Source: Xaviernesmea oryzae (GTDB lineage: Bacteria; Pseudomonadota; Alphaproteobacteria; Rhizobiales; Rhizobiaceae). Taken from it: a DNA stretch of 64,000 nt. This document shows, in pieces, positions 33,638 through 41,964 of the stretch (the first letter of the stretch is position 1; every line of letters begins with the position of its first letter). The translations under genes were made by a program, and so were the position numbers. The notes beneath the pieces were generated by a model. That model did not search any database, was not told the origin of the DNA, and was given only the letters and a program-made list of their open reading frames with translations. Location: contig NZ_FOAM01000008.1 of assembly GCF_900109605.1 (NCBI RefSeq), positions 1 through 64,000 of the forward strand. The letters are read 5' to 3'.

Positions 33638-34003
33638 ATGGGGTTGAGGGTGATTGAAGGCGGCGCGGGGGCGCTGCCTTTGGTGCAGGTGCCGGAGCGG
33701 CTTCAGCGCGCGCCGTCTTTGCAACTTGTCGAAGCCTGGCCCGGCGGCATGCCGAAGGGCTCGGCGCCAGATGCCGTTGTGCCTTCGGGCCCATGCCCTG
33801 CCGATGTACAGGCCGAGGCGGCACGACGGCTCATGACTTTAAACATCGGCCATTGGGAGGCCCGGCACCGCGCAACGGGCCTGCCGGTCCCCCGTGACAT
33901 TGCCCGCAAGCGGCGTGAGATCGAATTCGTGGCCAAGGCACTGGCCCGATTGAACGTCATTCCGTCGGATTATCACGCCGATGTTTATTGGCCGCTGCCG
34001 TAA
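33638..34003 (+). CDS. hypothetical protein (121 aa)
   Basis: The protein has no recognised family. Its first half is Pro/Gly-rich and low in order; the second half (CPADVQAEAARRLMTLNIGHWEARHRATGLPVP, then RKRREIEFVAKALARLNVIPSDY) looks like a pair of helices with charged faces, and the end (HADVYWPLP) is aromatic. The helical part looks like a real conserved protein rather than a shadow frame. It is convergent with and overlaps the cytochrome gene by 19 bases. Confidence 0.6.
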   Translation: MGLRVIEGGAGALPLVQVPERLQRAPSLQLVEAWPGGMPKGSAPDAVVPSGPCPADVQAEAARRLMTLNIGHWEARHRATGLPVPRDIARKRREIEFVAKALARLNVIPSDYHADVYWPLP

Positions 34004-35064
34004 TAGGCGGACAGGGCCTTGATGTCGCGCTCTTCCAGCTTGCGCGCGGCCTTGCGCATCAGCTCGCGATAGGGCGTGCCGCCCGGCTGCGCTTCCTTAT
34101 CCTGAAAAAGATGCAGCCGCGTGGCGATCGTCGCCTGGCTGAGGCCGTCAAGCCTGGGAAACAGCGGATTGCCGCTGCCGGCACCGTGGCAGCTGTTGCA
34201 GGCGGGAATGTCGCGTGATGCATCGCCCCGCTCGGCCAGCATGCGTCCCGCCTCGCTGAGCGTCGGTGCCGGGCGGTCCGGCCCGGGCGAGGGCGCGCGC
34301 GCCAGCGTCGCATAATGGGCGGCCAGTTGATCCAGCTCCTCCGGCGCGAGACCATTGACCGCCACGCGCATCATCCCGCTTTCGCGCTCGCCCGACAGGA
34401 AGGCGCGCAGCGAGGCCGCGAGATAGGCTTGGTTCTGTCCCTGTATCTGCGGCACGAAGCTGCCATCGGCCAGCTTGTCTGCCGCGTGGCAGGCATCGCA
34501 TCTGGCAAGAACGTCCGCCTTCGGCTGCCGATCGCCGGTCGCGACCGCACCTGCCACCTCAGGCGCCGTCGCCATGCGGCGGTAAGCATCGCCCGTCATA
34601 TCGGGATAGGCGCGCAGAAAGGCGACCATGGCCCAGACCTCATCCTTTCGCCCCTTCGCCGGCCAGGCGGGCATGCCGCTATAGCGCACACCATGCTGGA
34701 CGATTTCGAATAGGTCCTGATCGCGCCAAGTGGCCACGACTTCTTTCAGATCCGGCGGCGGCGGCAGCATGGCACGCGCCAGCGCCGAGCGCGGCGTGTC
34801 GGGCGCGCCATGGCAGAAAAGGCAGGCCTGCTCGAAATGCCCTGCACCCATGGCGACCAGATCGGGATCGAGCGGCTGTGGCGCCTCCCCCGCCGCTGCC
34901 TTGACCGAGGCCCGCATGACACCATGCAGCACCCATTCGGTGATCTTCCAGTGACCAGTGCTGGCGCGGACATCGATGGCGCCGAGCCAGATCGCGCCCA
35001 GGCCGACCACAGCAAGAGCGGCAGCACTGCCAGCGAGCATGAGGGGCCAGCGCTTATCCATCAT
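33985..35064 (-). CDS. membrane-anchored tri-heme c-type cytochrome
   Basis: A 359-residue protein with an N-terminal signal anchor (MLAGSAAALAVVGLGAIWLGA) and three heme c motifs: CLFCH at residues 81-85, CDACH at 189-193 and CNSCH near 290. Axial Met ligands are suggested by SGMPAW and similar. Periplasmic multi-heme cytochromes of this layout pass electrons into the oxidase or to peroxide/oxygen systems. It is the last gene of the ctaC-ctaDE-membrane protein-ctaG-cytochrome operon, overlapping the CtaG-like gene by four bases. Its donor role for the oxidase is inferred from context. Confidence 0.9.
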   Translation of the reverse strand: MMDKRWPLMLAGSAAALAVVGLGAIWLGAIDVRASTGHWKITEWVLHGVMRASVKAAAGEAPQPLDPDLVAMGAGHFEQACLFCHGAPDTPRSALARAMLPPPPDLKEVVATWRDQDLFEIVQHGVRYSGMPAWPAKGRKDEVWAMVAFLRAYPDMTGDAYRRMATAPEVAGAVATGDRQPKADVLARCDACHAADKLADGSFVPQIQGQNQAYLAASLRAFLSGERESGMMRVAVNGLAPEELDQLAAHYATLARAPSPGPDRPAPTLSEAGRMLAERGDASRDIPACNSCHGAGSGNPLFPRLDGLSQATIATRLHLFQDKEAQPGGTPYRELMRKAARKLEERDIKALSAYYGSGQ

Positions 35065-35828
35065 CGTCCTCTTGCCAGGGTGGCGGGCGCGGAGGCGCCG
35101 GCATGCACGCGCGAAGGCTTCAGGGTGAGGCTTTTCCGCGCCCTGTCACGCTCCGGCGCGTCCTGGTGCTCATTGCCCAGGTCGGCGCCTGCCATGGTCG
35201 TGGCTGACGTGCCTGTGACGTTTTCATCCTTCAGCAGCCCGGCCAGCAGGGCAACGCCACCGGCAAGATAGGCTGCGGCGCCGATCAGCAACATGACGAC
35301 GCCGCCCAGCGCCTGATCGTCGGCGGCCGAAAGCGTCAGGCCAAAGCAGGTGACTGTGCCCCCGCCATAGAGCGGACGGGGCGAAAGGGTCAAAAGCGCG
35401 CCGAGCAGGGTCATGTGCATGGAGGTGAGCAGCAGGCCGATCACGCCGGCGAGCCGCGGCGCGGTGCCGGCCTGGCGGGTGCCAAGGCAGGCCAGCCAGA
35501 GGAGCGTGCCGGCCGCGAGAAAGCTCGAAAGCTCGAGTGCGGTGATGAAGGTGGAGCCATCCGCCAGGCGGCGTAGGGCCGGCATATGCCAGAACCAGAC
35601 AGTCACGAGTTCCACCAGCGAAGCGGTGATCGGGGTCATGATCCGGTCTGCCCTCATCCGCTCGTAGCGGGTGCCGATCAGGCTCAAAGCCAGGAAAGGC
35701 GCGGCCAGAACCACCACGCCCATATGGATCAGCATATGCCGGGTGAAGCTCTGGTCCCCGGCCAGCAAAGCGATAAGCGCAAGGGCGGCCAGAACGAGCA
35801 GAAAGAGGAGGAGCGGCCGCTTGTTCAT
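35061..35828 (-). CDS. CtaG-like cytochrome c oxidase assembly membrane protein
   Basis: A 255-residue polytopic protein of the Caa3-CtaG family (PF09678): about six membrane helices, with TRHMLIHMGVVVLAAPFLAL, a TVWFWHMPALRR His-containing segment, and LLTSMHMTLLGALLTLSPRPLYG, where conserved His/Met are likely copper-related. The family helps assemble CuA-type oxidases. It is unlike the CtaG/Cox11 of mitochondria. The C-terminus is a long charged tail. ATGA overlaps connect it on both sides within the oxidase operon. Confidence 0.85.
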   Translation of the reverse strand: MNKRPLLLFLLVLAALALIALLAGDQSFTRHMLIHMGVVVLAAPFLALSLIGTRYERMRADRIMTPITASLVELVTVWFWHMPALRRLADGSTFITALELSSFLAAGTLLWLACLGTRQAGTAPRLAGVIGLLLTSMHMTLLGALLTLSPRPLYGGGTVTCFGLTLSAADDQALGGVVMLLIGAAAYLAGGVALLAGLLKDENVTGTSATTMAGADLGNEHQDAPERDRARKSLTLKPSRVHAGASAPATLARGR

Positions 35829-36217
35829 GGCATGCAGGCCGGAATGAACAGAAGCGGCAGCGCCACGAAAACGACCGAGATGAAGCTGAGGCCCGAGAGG
35901 AGCAGCGTCGCGAAGCCCTGAAACAGCTGTCGCTCCTGGCGCGTCGGCGCATCATGCGGTGGTGTGTCGGTGCCGAAACCCCATTGCCGCCACGCCAGAT
36001 AGGCCGAGCCGACGATGAGAAGCAGGCAGAACAGGGTGAACCCGCCGAGGAAAAGCCTCAGCCCCATCAGCCCTTCGATGCTGCCGCTGCCCTTGGCGCA
36101 GGCAATCGCCATGACGACGTAGCAGACGACGAAATGGAACGCCCAGACCACCGGCGCGGTAAACAGCGTCCAGAGCGTTTCGATTTCGCGGGGGATGAAG
36201 CTGCGCATTGGCTTCAC
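35825..36217 (-). CDS. small membrane protein of oxidase operon
   Basis: A 130-residue protein with three to four hydrophobic segments (APVVWAFHFVVCYVVMAIAC, GGFTLFCLLLIVGSAYLAW, LLLSGLSFISVVFVALPLLF). Between the first two lies a short charged loop; a Cys and His are in the first helix. No subunit IV motif is recognised. It begins at ATG 36217 or 36208 and is flanked by ATGA overlaps with the oxidase subunit gene and the CtaG-like gene, so it probably belongs to the complex or its assembly. Confidence 0.75.
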   Translation of the reverse strand: MKPMRSFIPREIETLWTLFTAPVVWAFHFVVCYVVMAIACAKGSGSIEGLMGLRLFLGGFTLFCLLLIVGSAYLAWRQWGFGTDTPPHDAPTRQERQLFQGFATLLLSGLSFISVVFVALPLLFIPACMP

Positions 36218-38784
36218 CTCGCCAAGGGAAAGAGGGCAATGACCGGAAGGGTGGTCAAGGCTGTGACGGTGAGAAAATGCCAGAACAACGTGACATTGCG
36301 GATGTCCATGTCATAAGCAGCGCTCATCCGCCCGGCGAAGGAGCGCGCGAGGCAGAAGCCCTGCATGATCAATCCCGCCGCCGCATGCACCATCAGCCAG
36401 CCGACCAGCACCCAGACGATTGCCGGATAGACATGGACTGTCGGGTCCATGCCGTAGCGGTGCGGCCCGAGGAAGGCCGCCAGCGCGCCGATGAGGGTGG
36501 CGAGCATGGAGGCGGAAAGAAGCATGCGGGTGAGGCTTGTTCGGTCCCGTTCATTGGCCTGGCGCGCCATGAGCATCAGCACCCAGCTTGCCAGGAATAG
36601 CGCACTGCCGGCCAGCGGCCAGACGAGGCCGGGGCCCGCCAGACCGGCGGTGAAATCGTCGTGGATGGTCCAATAGAAGAAATAGCCGAAGAGCAGGCTG
36701 CCATAGGCCGTGCCATCGCCGACCATGGTGATGAACATCGCCCACCAGCCGACGGAGGCAGGGCCGGAGACGTAGATCGGCAGGCTGAGGCCCAGGCCGA
36801 CATCCTTCTCCTTAGCCTCGGGAATGGCGCCCGTGCCGGTCCATAGCCAGTAGAGGATGGCGATCAGCGTGCCCAGGCCGAAGAGGATCGTCAGCGTCCA
36901 GAGATGAAATGTCATGGCGATGAAGACACCGCCCAGCAGAATGGCAGCGGCGATCGTGACCATCGATGTGCCGCCGACGCGCAGCACCTGGATGGGCTTG
37001 GCATCGAGCACGGAGGTTACCAGCGTTTCGCGCAGGCCTTCCTTTGCGTCGGGGAGATAATATCGGCCCTGCTTGATGCCTTCGGCGAGATCCGGCTGAT
37101 CCCAGAGCGGATAGCGGCTGGAAATGATCGGGATCGAGCGCACGCCCCAGCTCTCTTTCGGCTCGGCCAGCCATTCCAGCGTGCCGGCATTCCAGAGATT
37201 GGGCTTTACGTCCGGCTGGCGCTTCTTCGGGCGCAGAATATCGATGACGACAACGCCGACACCGGCCGCAAAGACGAAGGCGCCGATGGTGGAGATGAGG
37301 TTCAGCCAATCCCAGCCGATGTCCGCCGGATAGGTGAAAACGCGCCGGGGCATGCCGCGTAGCCCCGTGAGATGCATGGGGAAGAAGGCGACGTTGAAGC
37401 CGGTGAACATCAGCCAGAAGGCGATTTTGCCGAGCCTGTCGGACAGGGCCTTTCCATCGACCAGCGGAAAATAATAGTAGATGCCGGCGACAACAGGAAA
37501 GAGCATGCCGCCGATCAGCACGTAATGCAGATGGGCGACAATGAAATAGGTGTCGTGTGCCTGCCAGTCGAAAGGCGCGAGTGCCACCATCACGCCGGTA
37601 AGCCCGCCGATGATGAAGATGGCGACGCCGCCAGTGCCGAACAGCATCGGCACGGAGAAAATCACCCGGCCCGCCAGCATCGTCGCCATGAAGACGAAGA
37701 TCTGCACGCCCGTGGGGATCGCCACCGCCGTAGATGCCGCCGAGAAGAAGGCGAGCGAGATCTGCGGCAGCCCGGTGGCGAACATGTGGTGGACCCACAG
37801 GCCGAAGCTTAAGAAACCGGTACCGACGGCTGCCAGAACGATCCAGGAATAGCCGACGATCGGCCGTTGCGAGAAGGTCGGCACGATCATCGCCATCAGC
37901 GCGATGGCCGGCAGGAAGATGATGTAGACCTCGGGATGGCCGAAGATCCAGAACAGGTGCTGCCAGAGGAGAGGATCGCCGCCGCGTGCCGCATCGAAGA
38001 ACGGCCAGTCGAACATCCGTTCCATCTCGAACAGGATGTCACCGGCGATCAAGGGCGGAAAGGCGAAGAGGATCATCCCTGCGACGATGAGGAGATACCA
38101 GGCAAAGAGCGGCATCATATTGATGCGCATGCCTGGCGCCCGGCATTTCATGATGCCGACGATGAGCTCGACGGCAGCGGCGATGGAGGCGACCTCGATG
38201 AAGGAGAGGCCGAGCAGCCAGACATCGGCGCCGATCCCGGCATAGTCCTTGTCGGTAGCGAGCGGCGCATACATGAACCAGCCGGCATTCGGGGCGGCCT
38301 TGAAGAAGATCGAGCCGCAGACAAAGACGCCGCCGATGGCGAAGCTCCAGAAGCCGAAGGCCGAGAGGCGCGGAAAAGGCAGCTCCCGCGCGCCGAGCAT
38401 CGGGGGCAGGAGGAAGATCGCCACGGCCTCGAAGATCGGTACGGCGAAGAGGAACATCATCACCGTGCCATGCAAGGTGAAGGCCTGGTTGAAGAGGTCG
38501 GCCGAGATCAGATCGTTCTGCGGCACTGCAAGCTGGGCCCGCACGACAAGCGCCAGGAGACCGGCAAAGAGCATGAAGATAAAGGCCGTGGCGCCATACC
38601 ACAGGCCGATCTCGGAATTGTTGACCGAGGTCCAGTAGCGCCAGCCGCCCGGCGTGTTCCAGACCTTGCGCAGCCGGGCCTCCTCGGCCTTGAGGTCGCG
38701 CGGCGGATCCTGGCCCTCCATGGGCTGGCCGCCGGCGCTTGCGGCGCCCGGCATGGTCTCGGTCCTCGTGCCGGGGCGCGTCAT
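36214..38784 (-). CDS. ctaD: cytochrome c oxidase subunit I-III fusion (caa3 type)
   Basis: This 856-residue protein joins the heme-copper oxidase subunit I (to about residue 560) with a subunit III-like part (about 640-856). Heme and copper ligands are in place: His105, His283 and Tyr287 (GHPEVY), His332 and His333, His418 and His420, with Glu284 at the D-channel end. At sites where A1-type oxidases have GAPDMAFPRLNN the protein has GARELPFPRLSA, and where they have PTGIK it has PTGVQ, so the K-channel Lys is not there. The ATG at 38784 overlaps the ctaC stop. No separate subunit III gene is in the operon. Confidence 0.93.
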   Translation of the reverse strand: MTRPGTRTETMPGAASAGGQPMEGQDPPRDLKAEEARLRKVWNTPGGWRYWTSVNNSEIGLWYGATAFIFMLFAGLLALVVRAQLAVPQNDLISADLFNQAFTLHGTVMMFLFAVPIFEAVAIFLLPPMLGARELPFPRLSAFGFWSFAIGGVFVCGSIFFKAAPNAGWFMYAPLATDKDYAGIGADVWLLGLSFIEVASIAAAVELIVGIMKCRAPGMRINMMPLFAWYLLIVAGMILFAFPPLIAGDILFEMERMFDWPFFDAARGGDPLLWQHLFWIFGHPEVYIIFLPAIALMAMIVPTFSQRPIVGYSWIVLAAVGTGFLSFGLWVHHMFATGLPQISLAFFSAASTAVAIPTGVQIFVFMATMLAGRVIFSVPMLFGTGGVAIFIIGGLTGVMVALAPFDWQAHDTYFIVAHLHYVLIGGMLFPVVAGIYYYFPLVDGKALSDRLGKIAFWLMFTGFNVAFFPMHLTGLRGMPRRVFTYPADIGWDWLNLISTIGAFVFAAGVGVVVIDILRPKKRQPDVKPNLWNAGTLEWLAEPKESWGVRSIPIISSRYPLWDQPDLAEGIKQGRYYLPDAKEGLRETLVTSVLDAKPIQVLRVGGTSMVTIAAAILLGGVFIAMTFHLWTLTILFGLGTLIAILYWLWTGTGAIPEAKEKDVGLGLSLPIYVSGPASVGWWAMFITMVGDGTAYGSLLFGYFFYWTIHDDFTAGLAGPGLVWPLAGSALFLASWVLMLMARQANERDRTSLTRMLLSASMLATLIGALAAFLGPHRYGMDPTVHVYPAIVWVLVGWLMVHAAAGLIMQGFCLARSFAGRMSAAYDMDIRNVTLFWHFLTVTALTTLPVIALFPLAR

Positions 38785-39812
38785 GGGCTGGCTCTCAAGT
38801 AATCGGCGAGCGTTGCGAGCTCTTCCGGCGGGATCATCGGGAAGGCCGGCATCAGCGCGCCGGGCTTGGCCTTTTGCGGATTGCGGATGAACGCAGCTAG
38901 GGCCTCCTGCGTGTTGGGCAGTGCGCCGGCCGCAAGCGTGGCGCGCTCGCCAAGCCGGGTAAGGTCCGGCCCGATCTTGCCCTGCGCCGTCGTTCCACGC
39001 AGCGCATGGCAAGCCGCGCAGCCGTGACGCTGGAAGATCGCGAGGCCGTCTTGCCCGCGATCGGTCTGATCGGCTGCCACAACCGGGCCGTTGCCGGTTG
39101 CGGGACGCGGTGCGGTGCCGGAGGCCGCTGCAACAGGCTGAAGCTGCGCCTGTGCCTTACGCCAGGCATCGAAGGCGGATTGCTCCATCACGACAACGGT
39201 CAGGCCCATCACCGCATGGGATGTGCCGCAGAATTCGGCGCAAGGGGCGCGATAAAGGCCCGGCCGCGTGGCTTCCAGCGAGAGAAAATTGGTGCGGCCG
39301 GGGATCATGTCCATCTTGCCGCCCAGCGCCGGCACCCAGAAGGAATGGATCACATCGGCCGCGTGCAGCCGGAAACCGACACGCTCCCCCAGGGGAAGGC
39401 GGATCTCATTGGCGGTTTCGAAGCCGGGCAGGTCGCCCTCGGGCGGATAGGCGATGCGCCACCAAAATTGCTCGCTGGTGACGTCGAGCGTCAGCCGGGA
39501 ATTGGCCTGCGCCGTCACAGGCCGTACCGTGGGCATGAGCCAGAGCGCATAGGAGAGCAGAGCGGCCAGAACGACGGTGGGAAAGAGAACGCCGCCGATG
39601 AGAATGATGCGCTGCCCGGCCTTCTGGCTGATCGCTTCACGGCCGCCGCGCCCGGCATAGAACAACACGGCCATGACGCCGACCCAGATGATGGCACCGC
39701 CGATGACGCAGATCCAGAAAAGCCAATAGACCGCCTGCGCTTCCACGCCGGCCGGATCCAGTGCTGATTGCATGCCGGAACAGCCGGTGGCGAGCAGGCT
39801 CGTCGCGATCAA
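38781..39812 (-). CDS. ctaC: cytochrome c oxidase subunit II with heme c domain
   Basis: A 343-residue subunit II: two membrane helices (WLFWICVIGGAIIWVGVMAVLFYAG, LIGGVLFPTVVLAALLSYALW), a CuA domain (CAEFCGTSHAVM with Cys, Glu, Cys, His, Met ligands) and a C-terminal cytochrome c domain with CAACH, the caa3 layout. The only start in range is TTG 39812, which cuts the signal: the frame upstream reads RVPRLPALLG before it, and the lipobox LLATGC would be only ten residues from the start. The true start was probably lost or is a rare codon. It is the first gene of the five-gene operon. Confidence 0.9.
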   Translation of the reverse strand: MIATSLLATGCSGMQSALDPAGVEAQAVYWLFWICVIGGAIIWVGVMAVLFYAGRGGREAISQKAGQRIILIGGVLFPTVVLAALLSYALWLMPTVRPVTAQANSRLTLDVTSEQFWWRIAYPPEGDLPGFETANEIRLPLGERVGFRLHAADVIHSFWVPALGGKMDMIPGRTNFLSLEATRPGLYRAPCAEFCGTSHAVMGLTVVVMEQSAFDAWRKAQAQLQPVAAASGTAPRPATGNGPVVAADQTDRGQDGLAIFQRHGCAACHALRGTTAQGKIGPDLTRLGERATLAAGALPNTQEALAAFIRNPQKAKPGALMPAFPMIPPEELATLADYLRASP

Positions 39813-40210
39813 TCCGAGGAGAGCGGGTAGGCGAGGGACCCGGCAATGGAGGCCCTCAGGTGCCTGAACAAAGGAGACGGGCGTAGCGTGGCCTCGCTGT
39901 AAAGCGGTCTTTGTCTGGCTGAAAGCCTGTCGTCCAAACCGCGTTACCCCATCGACCGTCTCGTTCCCTCTTTTTATACTGCCTCAGCCAAACAGTGCAT
40001 CGTAAAAGACGGTGCAAGCAGGGCTCGGCGTTTTGTCGTCTCAAGGCCGATATGGACCAGAACGACCGTAGGGCAAGAGCAGATACAGCGGCAGGTGAAG
40101 GGATACTGATTGTTTGGCAGCCGGCACCTGTGGGCGGAGCCTTTCGACAACCACACGCCGCCGTTAGGCCGGCGGCGTCTGTCCGTTCGGTCGGGTAGGA
40201 CGAGAAGGCG
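39813..40210. other. oxidase promoter region
   Basis: About 400 bases without a gene. The part next to ctaC is in the same open frame as its signal peptide for 30 or more codons. Another feature is an ACGCCGCCG/CGGCGGCGT hairpin at 40155-40178, perhaps the end signal of the small-gene operon to the right, though it has no T-run. Confidence 0.45.
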
Positions 40211-40459
40211 TTAGCCTCGAAATTCGCCCTCGTTCATGTCGCGCTCGTCATAATGCGGCGAGAATTCCGTTCCGACCCGCCTTCCATCCGGCCGCTTGTT
40301 CGCGGTGGCATCGTCAGAGCCGGTGATCACGGTCGGCTTCGCACTGGCCACACCATTGTTGTCGCTGGAGGTCTTGCCCTTGGCGAACTGGCCCTTGGCA
40401 TCGCCCTCGACCGCGGACTTGCCGCCCGCGCCCTGGCCGGGGTTCGAGACATTCGTCAT
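40211..40459 (-). CDS. small hydrophilic protein, stress-type
   Basis: An 82-residue low-complexity, hydrophilic protein (Gly/Asn/Asp/Lys-rich: GQGAGGKSAVEGDAKGQF and TSSDNNGVASAK) without recognised motifs, membrane segments or cysteines. Its start overlaps the preceding gene by ATGA. The operon appears to start at an EcfG-type promoter 590 bases upstream, so it may be part of the general stress response. Hydrophilin-like behaviour is only inferred from composition. Confidence 0.6.
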   Translation of the reverse strand: MTNVSNPGQGAGGKSAVEGDAKGQFAKGKTSSDNNGVASAKPTVITGSDDATANKRPDGRRVGTEFSPHYDERDMNEGEFRG

Positions 40460-40764
40460 GATCCCGTTCTCCCAGTCACATCGGCCTTGACCGCGCCATG
40501 GCCTGCATTCGGTGTGGGATGTTTCGTGGAAAGCCGAGTCCCATCCGAATCGCGATGATCGTCACCCTTCACCTTGTGCGCCTCGCCCAAATGGCGGCGC
40601 TCGGGATCCTCAAGGTTTTCGCCAAAGGCATCGCGCGCATGGATCGCATCATCCTTCGCGTCCAGATATCCGCTCGGCCGCGTTTCCGGCGGGCCTTCCC
40701 AGCGGGGCGACTGGGCTGTCGTGCCGGCTGCGCCCGTCTGCGGGGTCTTTTGTTCCAGATTCAT
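40456..40764 (-). CDS. small hydrophilic protein, stress-type
   Basis: A 102-residue, charged, Pro/Gly/Asp-rich protein (SPRWEGPPETRPSGYLDAKDD, then FGENLEDPERRHLGEAHKVKGDDHRD). No known domain and no membrane segment. The ATG at 40764 fits a GGAGTG upstream; a frame start three codons earlier (40773) has a poor site. It overlaps the next small gene by four bases and follows the single-helix protein by about 45 bases, so the three form a probable operon. Confidence 0.6.
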   Translation of the reverse strand: MNLEQKTPQTGAAGTTAQSPRWEGPPETRPSGYLDAKDDAIHARDAFGENLEDPERRHLGEAHKVKGDDHRDSDGTRLSTKHPTPNAGHGAVKADVTGRTGS

Positions 40765-40809
40765 ATGGATCACTCCTCTTGCGCCGCTTTGCTTCCGTTG
40801 GAAGAGGCT

Positions 40810-40968
40810 TCAGCGCGGTTCGGTGTAAAGACGGTCTATGTTGGCGTCCTGTGCCCGCTTCTCGTCCGGACGAAGCCGACGCTGGCGCATAATGGCAAAA
40901 GCGATCGCCGCACCCAGAACGAGGGCGCCACCGGCAATTGCCAGCAACCAGACATTGTTGATCATCAT
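40810..40968 (-). CDS. single-helix membrane protein (52 aa)
   Basis: A 52-residue protein with one membrane helix near the N-terminus (NVWLLAIAGGALVLGAAIAFAIM) followed by a charged cytosolic tail (RQRRLRPDEKRAQDANIDRL). Start ATG at 40968 or 40965, preceded by GGGAGCGAG. It is the first gene after an EcfG-type promoter. Short proteins of this kind are common in stress regulons; no function is known. Confidence 0.6.
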   Translation of the reverse strand: MMINNVWLLAIAGGALVLGAAIAFAIMRQRRLRPDEKRAQDANIDRLYTEPR

Positions 40969-41026
40969 CTCGCTCCCGCCTTCTTGTCCGGCGCAAAGGC
41001 GGCCGGAACGGCTGTCATGAAATGGC

Positions 41027-41051
41027 AACCGTCGCAAGGGCTGATTGTTCC
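41027..41051 (-). promoter_or_regulatory. EcfG-type general stress promoter
   Basis: On the minus strand GGAAC (41051-41047), 17 bases, GTT (41029-41027). This fits the GGAAC-N17-GTT form of the EcfG consensus, although the base before GTT is G rather than C. It is 60 bases upstream of the 52-residue membrane protein, a good leader length. Confidence 0.5.
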
Positions 41052-41199
41052 GTGGGAAGAGACGTTAGATGGCGGTCGCAGCATCGCGCAGGCAGACGGA
41101 AAATGTCCGTTGCCGACCGTCAAGACCACAGAAGGTCAGCTTAAAGGAGCGCTGGAAGGCGCGGGGCTGTCGGGATGCTGGCGTTCGGCACGGCCGCCG

Positions 41200-41538
41200 T
41201 TATCGCCCCTGAATCATCTTGACCATCTCGGGTGTGATCCGGCCTTGCTCAAGCTTCACGAGATCAGAATATTGCAGACGTCTTGACCGGATGGCTTCGA
41301 CGATACGGCTGCAAGCGAGGCGGGGCGCACGCTTCTCCGACGTGTCCATAAGAATTGCCCCGGCCTTGAGGTCCTTCGCACTCGAGAGTTTTTTCACACA
41401 TGCGCTAAGAGCATATTGCCGAGCCTTTTCACTGCCGCGAAGAACCTCTCTAGCGGCCAGAAATCGTTCCTGGCTCGGTGCGCACCCGGCGATGATCGAC
41501 AGGGCGGTGAAGAGGGCAATCGCGGCATACGGCTTCAT
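41200..41538 (-). CDS. small lipoprotein
   Basis: A 112-residue protein with a lipoprotein signal (AAIALFTALSIIAGC; lipobox IAGC with Cys about residue 19). The mature part is a basic helical domain with two conserved-looking cysteines (YALSACVKKL, APRLACSRIVEAI) and a C-terminal EQGRITPEMVKMIQG. No family is recognised. Start at ATG 41538 (MKPYAAIAL); an earlier ATG four codons upstream is in frame. Probably exported and anchored in a membrane. Confidence 0.7.
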   Translation of the reverse strand: MKPYAAIALFTALSIIAGCAPSQERFLAAREVLRGSEKARQYALSACVKKLSSAKDLKAGAILMDTSEKRAPRLACSRIVEAIRSRRLQYSDLVKLEQGRITPEMVKMIQGR

Positions 41539-41724
41539 GGCGATCTCCAAGCGCTTCGATCGCTTGTAATTAGATCGTTTTTATTTAGAAATTATGAAAA
41601 CCGCATCGACATGCGCGGTCGGACGTTGCAGTCACGCGCTAAGACGACCAGAACAGGCCATAAACGCGTCTCGGGAACGCCCCCGGAACGCCGGGAATGT
41701 GAGTGGTCTTAAGTGCTTGAAAAA

Positions 41725-41800
41725 TGGTGCCGCTTACGTGACTCGAACACGTGACCCCATCATTACGAATGATGTGCTCTACCGACTGAGCTAAAGCGGC
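41725..41800 (-). tRNA. tRNA-Thr (anticodon CGT)
   Basis: The minus strand folds into a full cloverleaf: acceptor arm GCCGCTT/AAGCGGC, D arm AGCTCAGTCGGTAGAGC, anticodon loop TTCGTAA on the stem CATCA/TGATG, and T arm CACGTGTTCGAGTCACGT. CCA is encoded (41725-41727). The anticodon CGT reads ACG, threonine. The flanks show no sign of an integrated element. Confidence 0.95.
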
Positions 41801-41964
41801 CCTCGCGAAACAGGCGCCGTCAAAGCGGCGCGAGCGCGGTGTGAGGGGGCTGATACAGGCAAAGGCGGGGGATTTCAAGCGGGGAGTTGCGGTGGCGGTG
41901 AAAAAGACGCGACAATGACGCTGCGGTCATCTCCTCCTCGCAACTTGTCCCGCCCTCCGATGGC

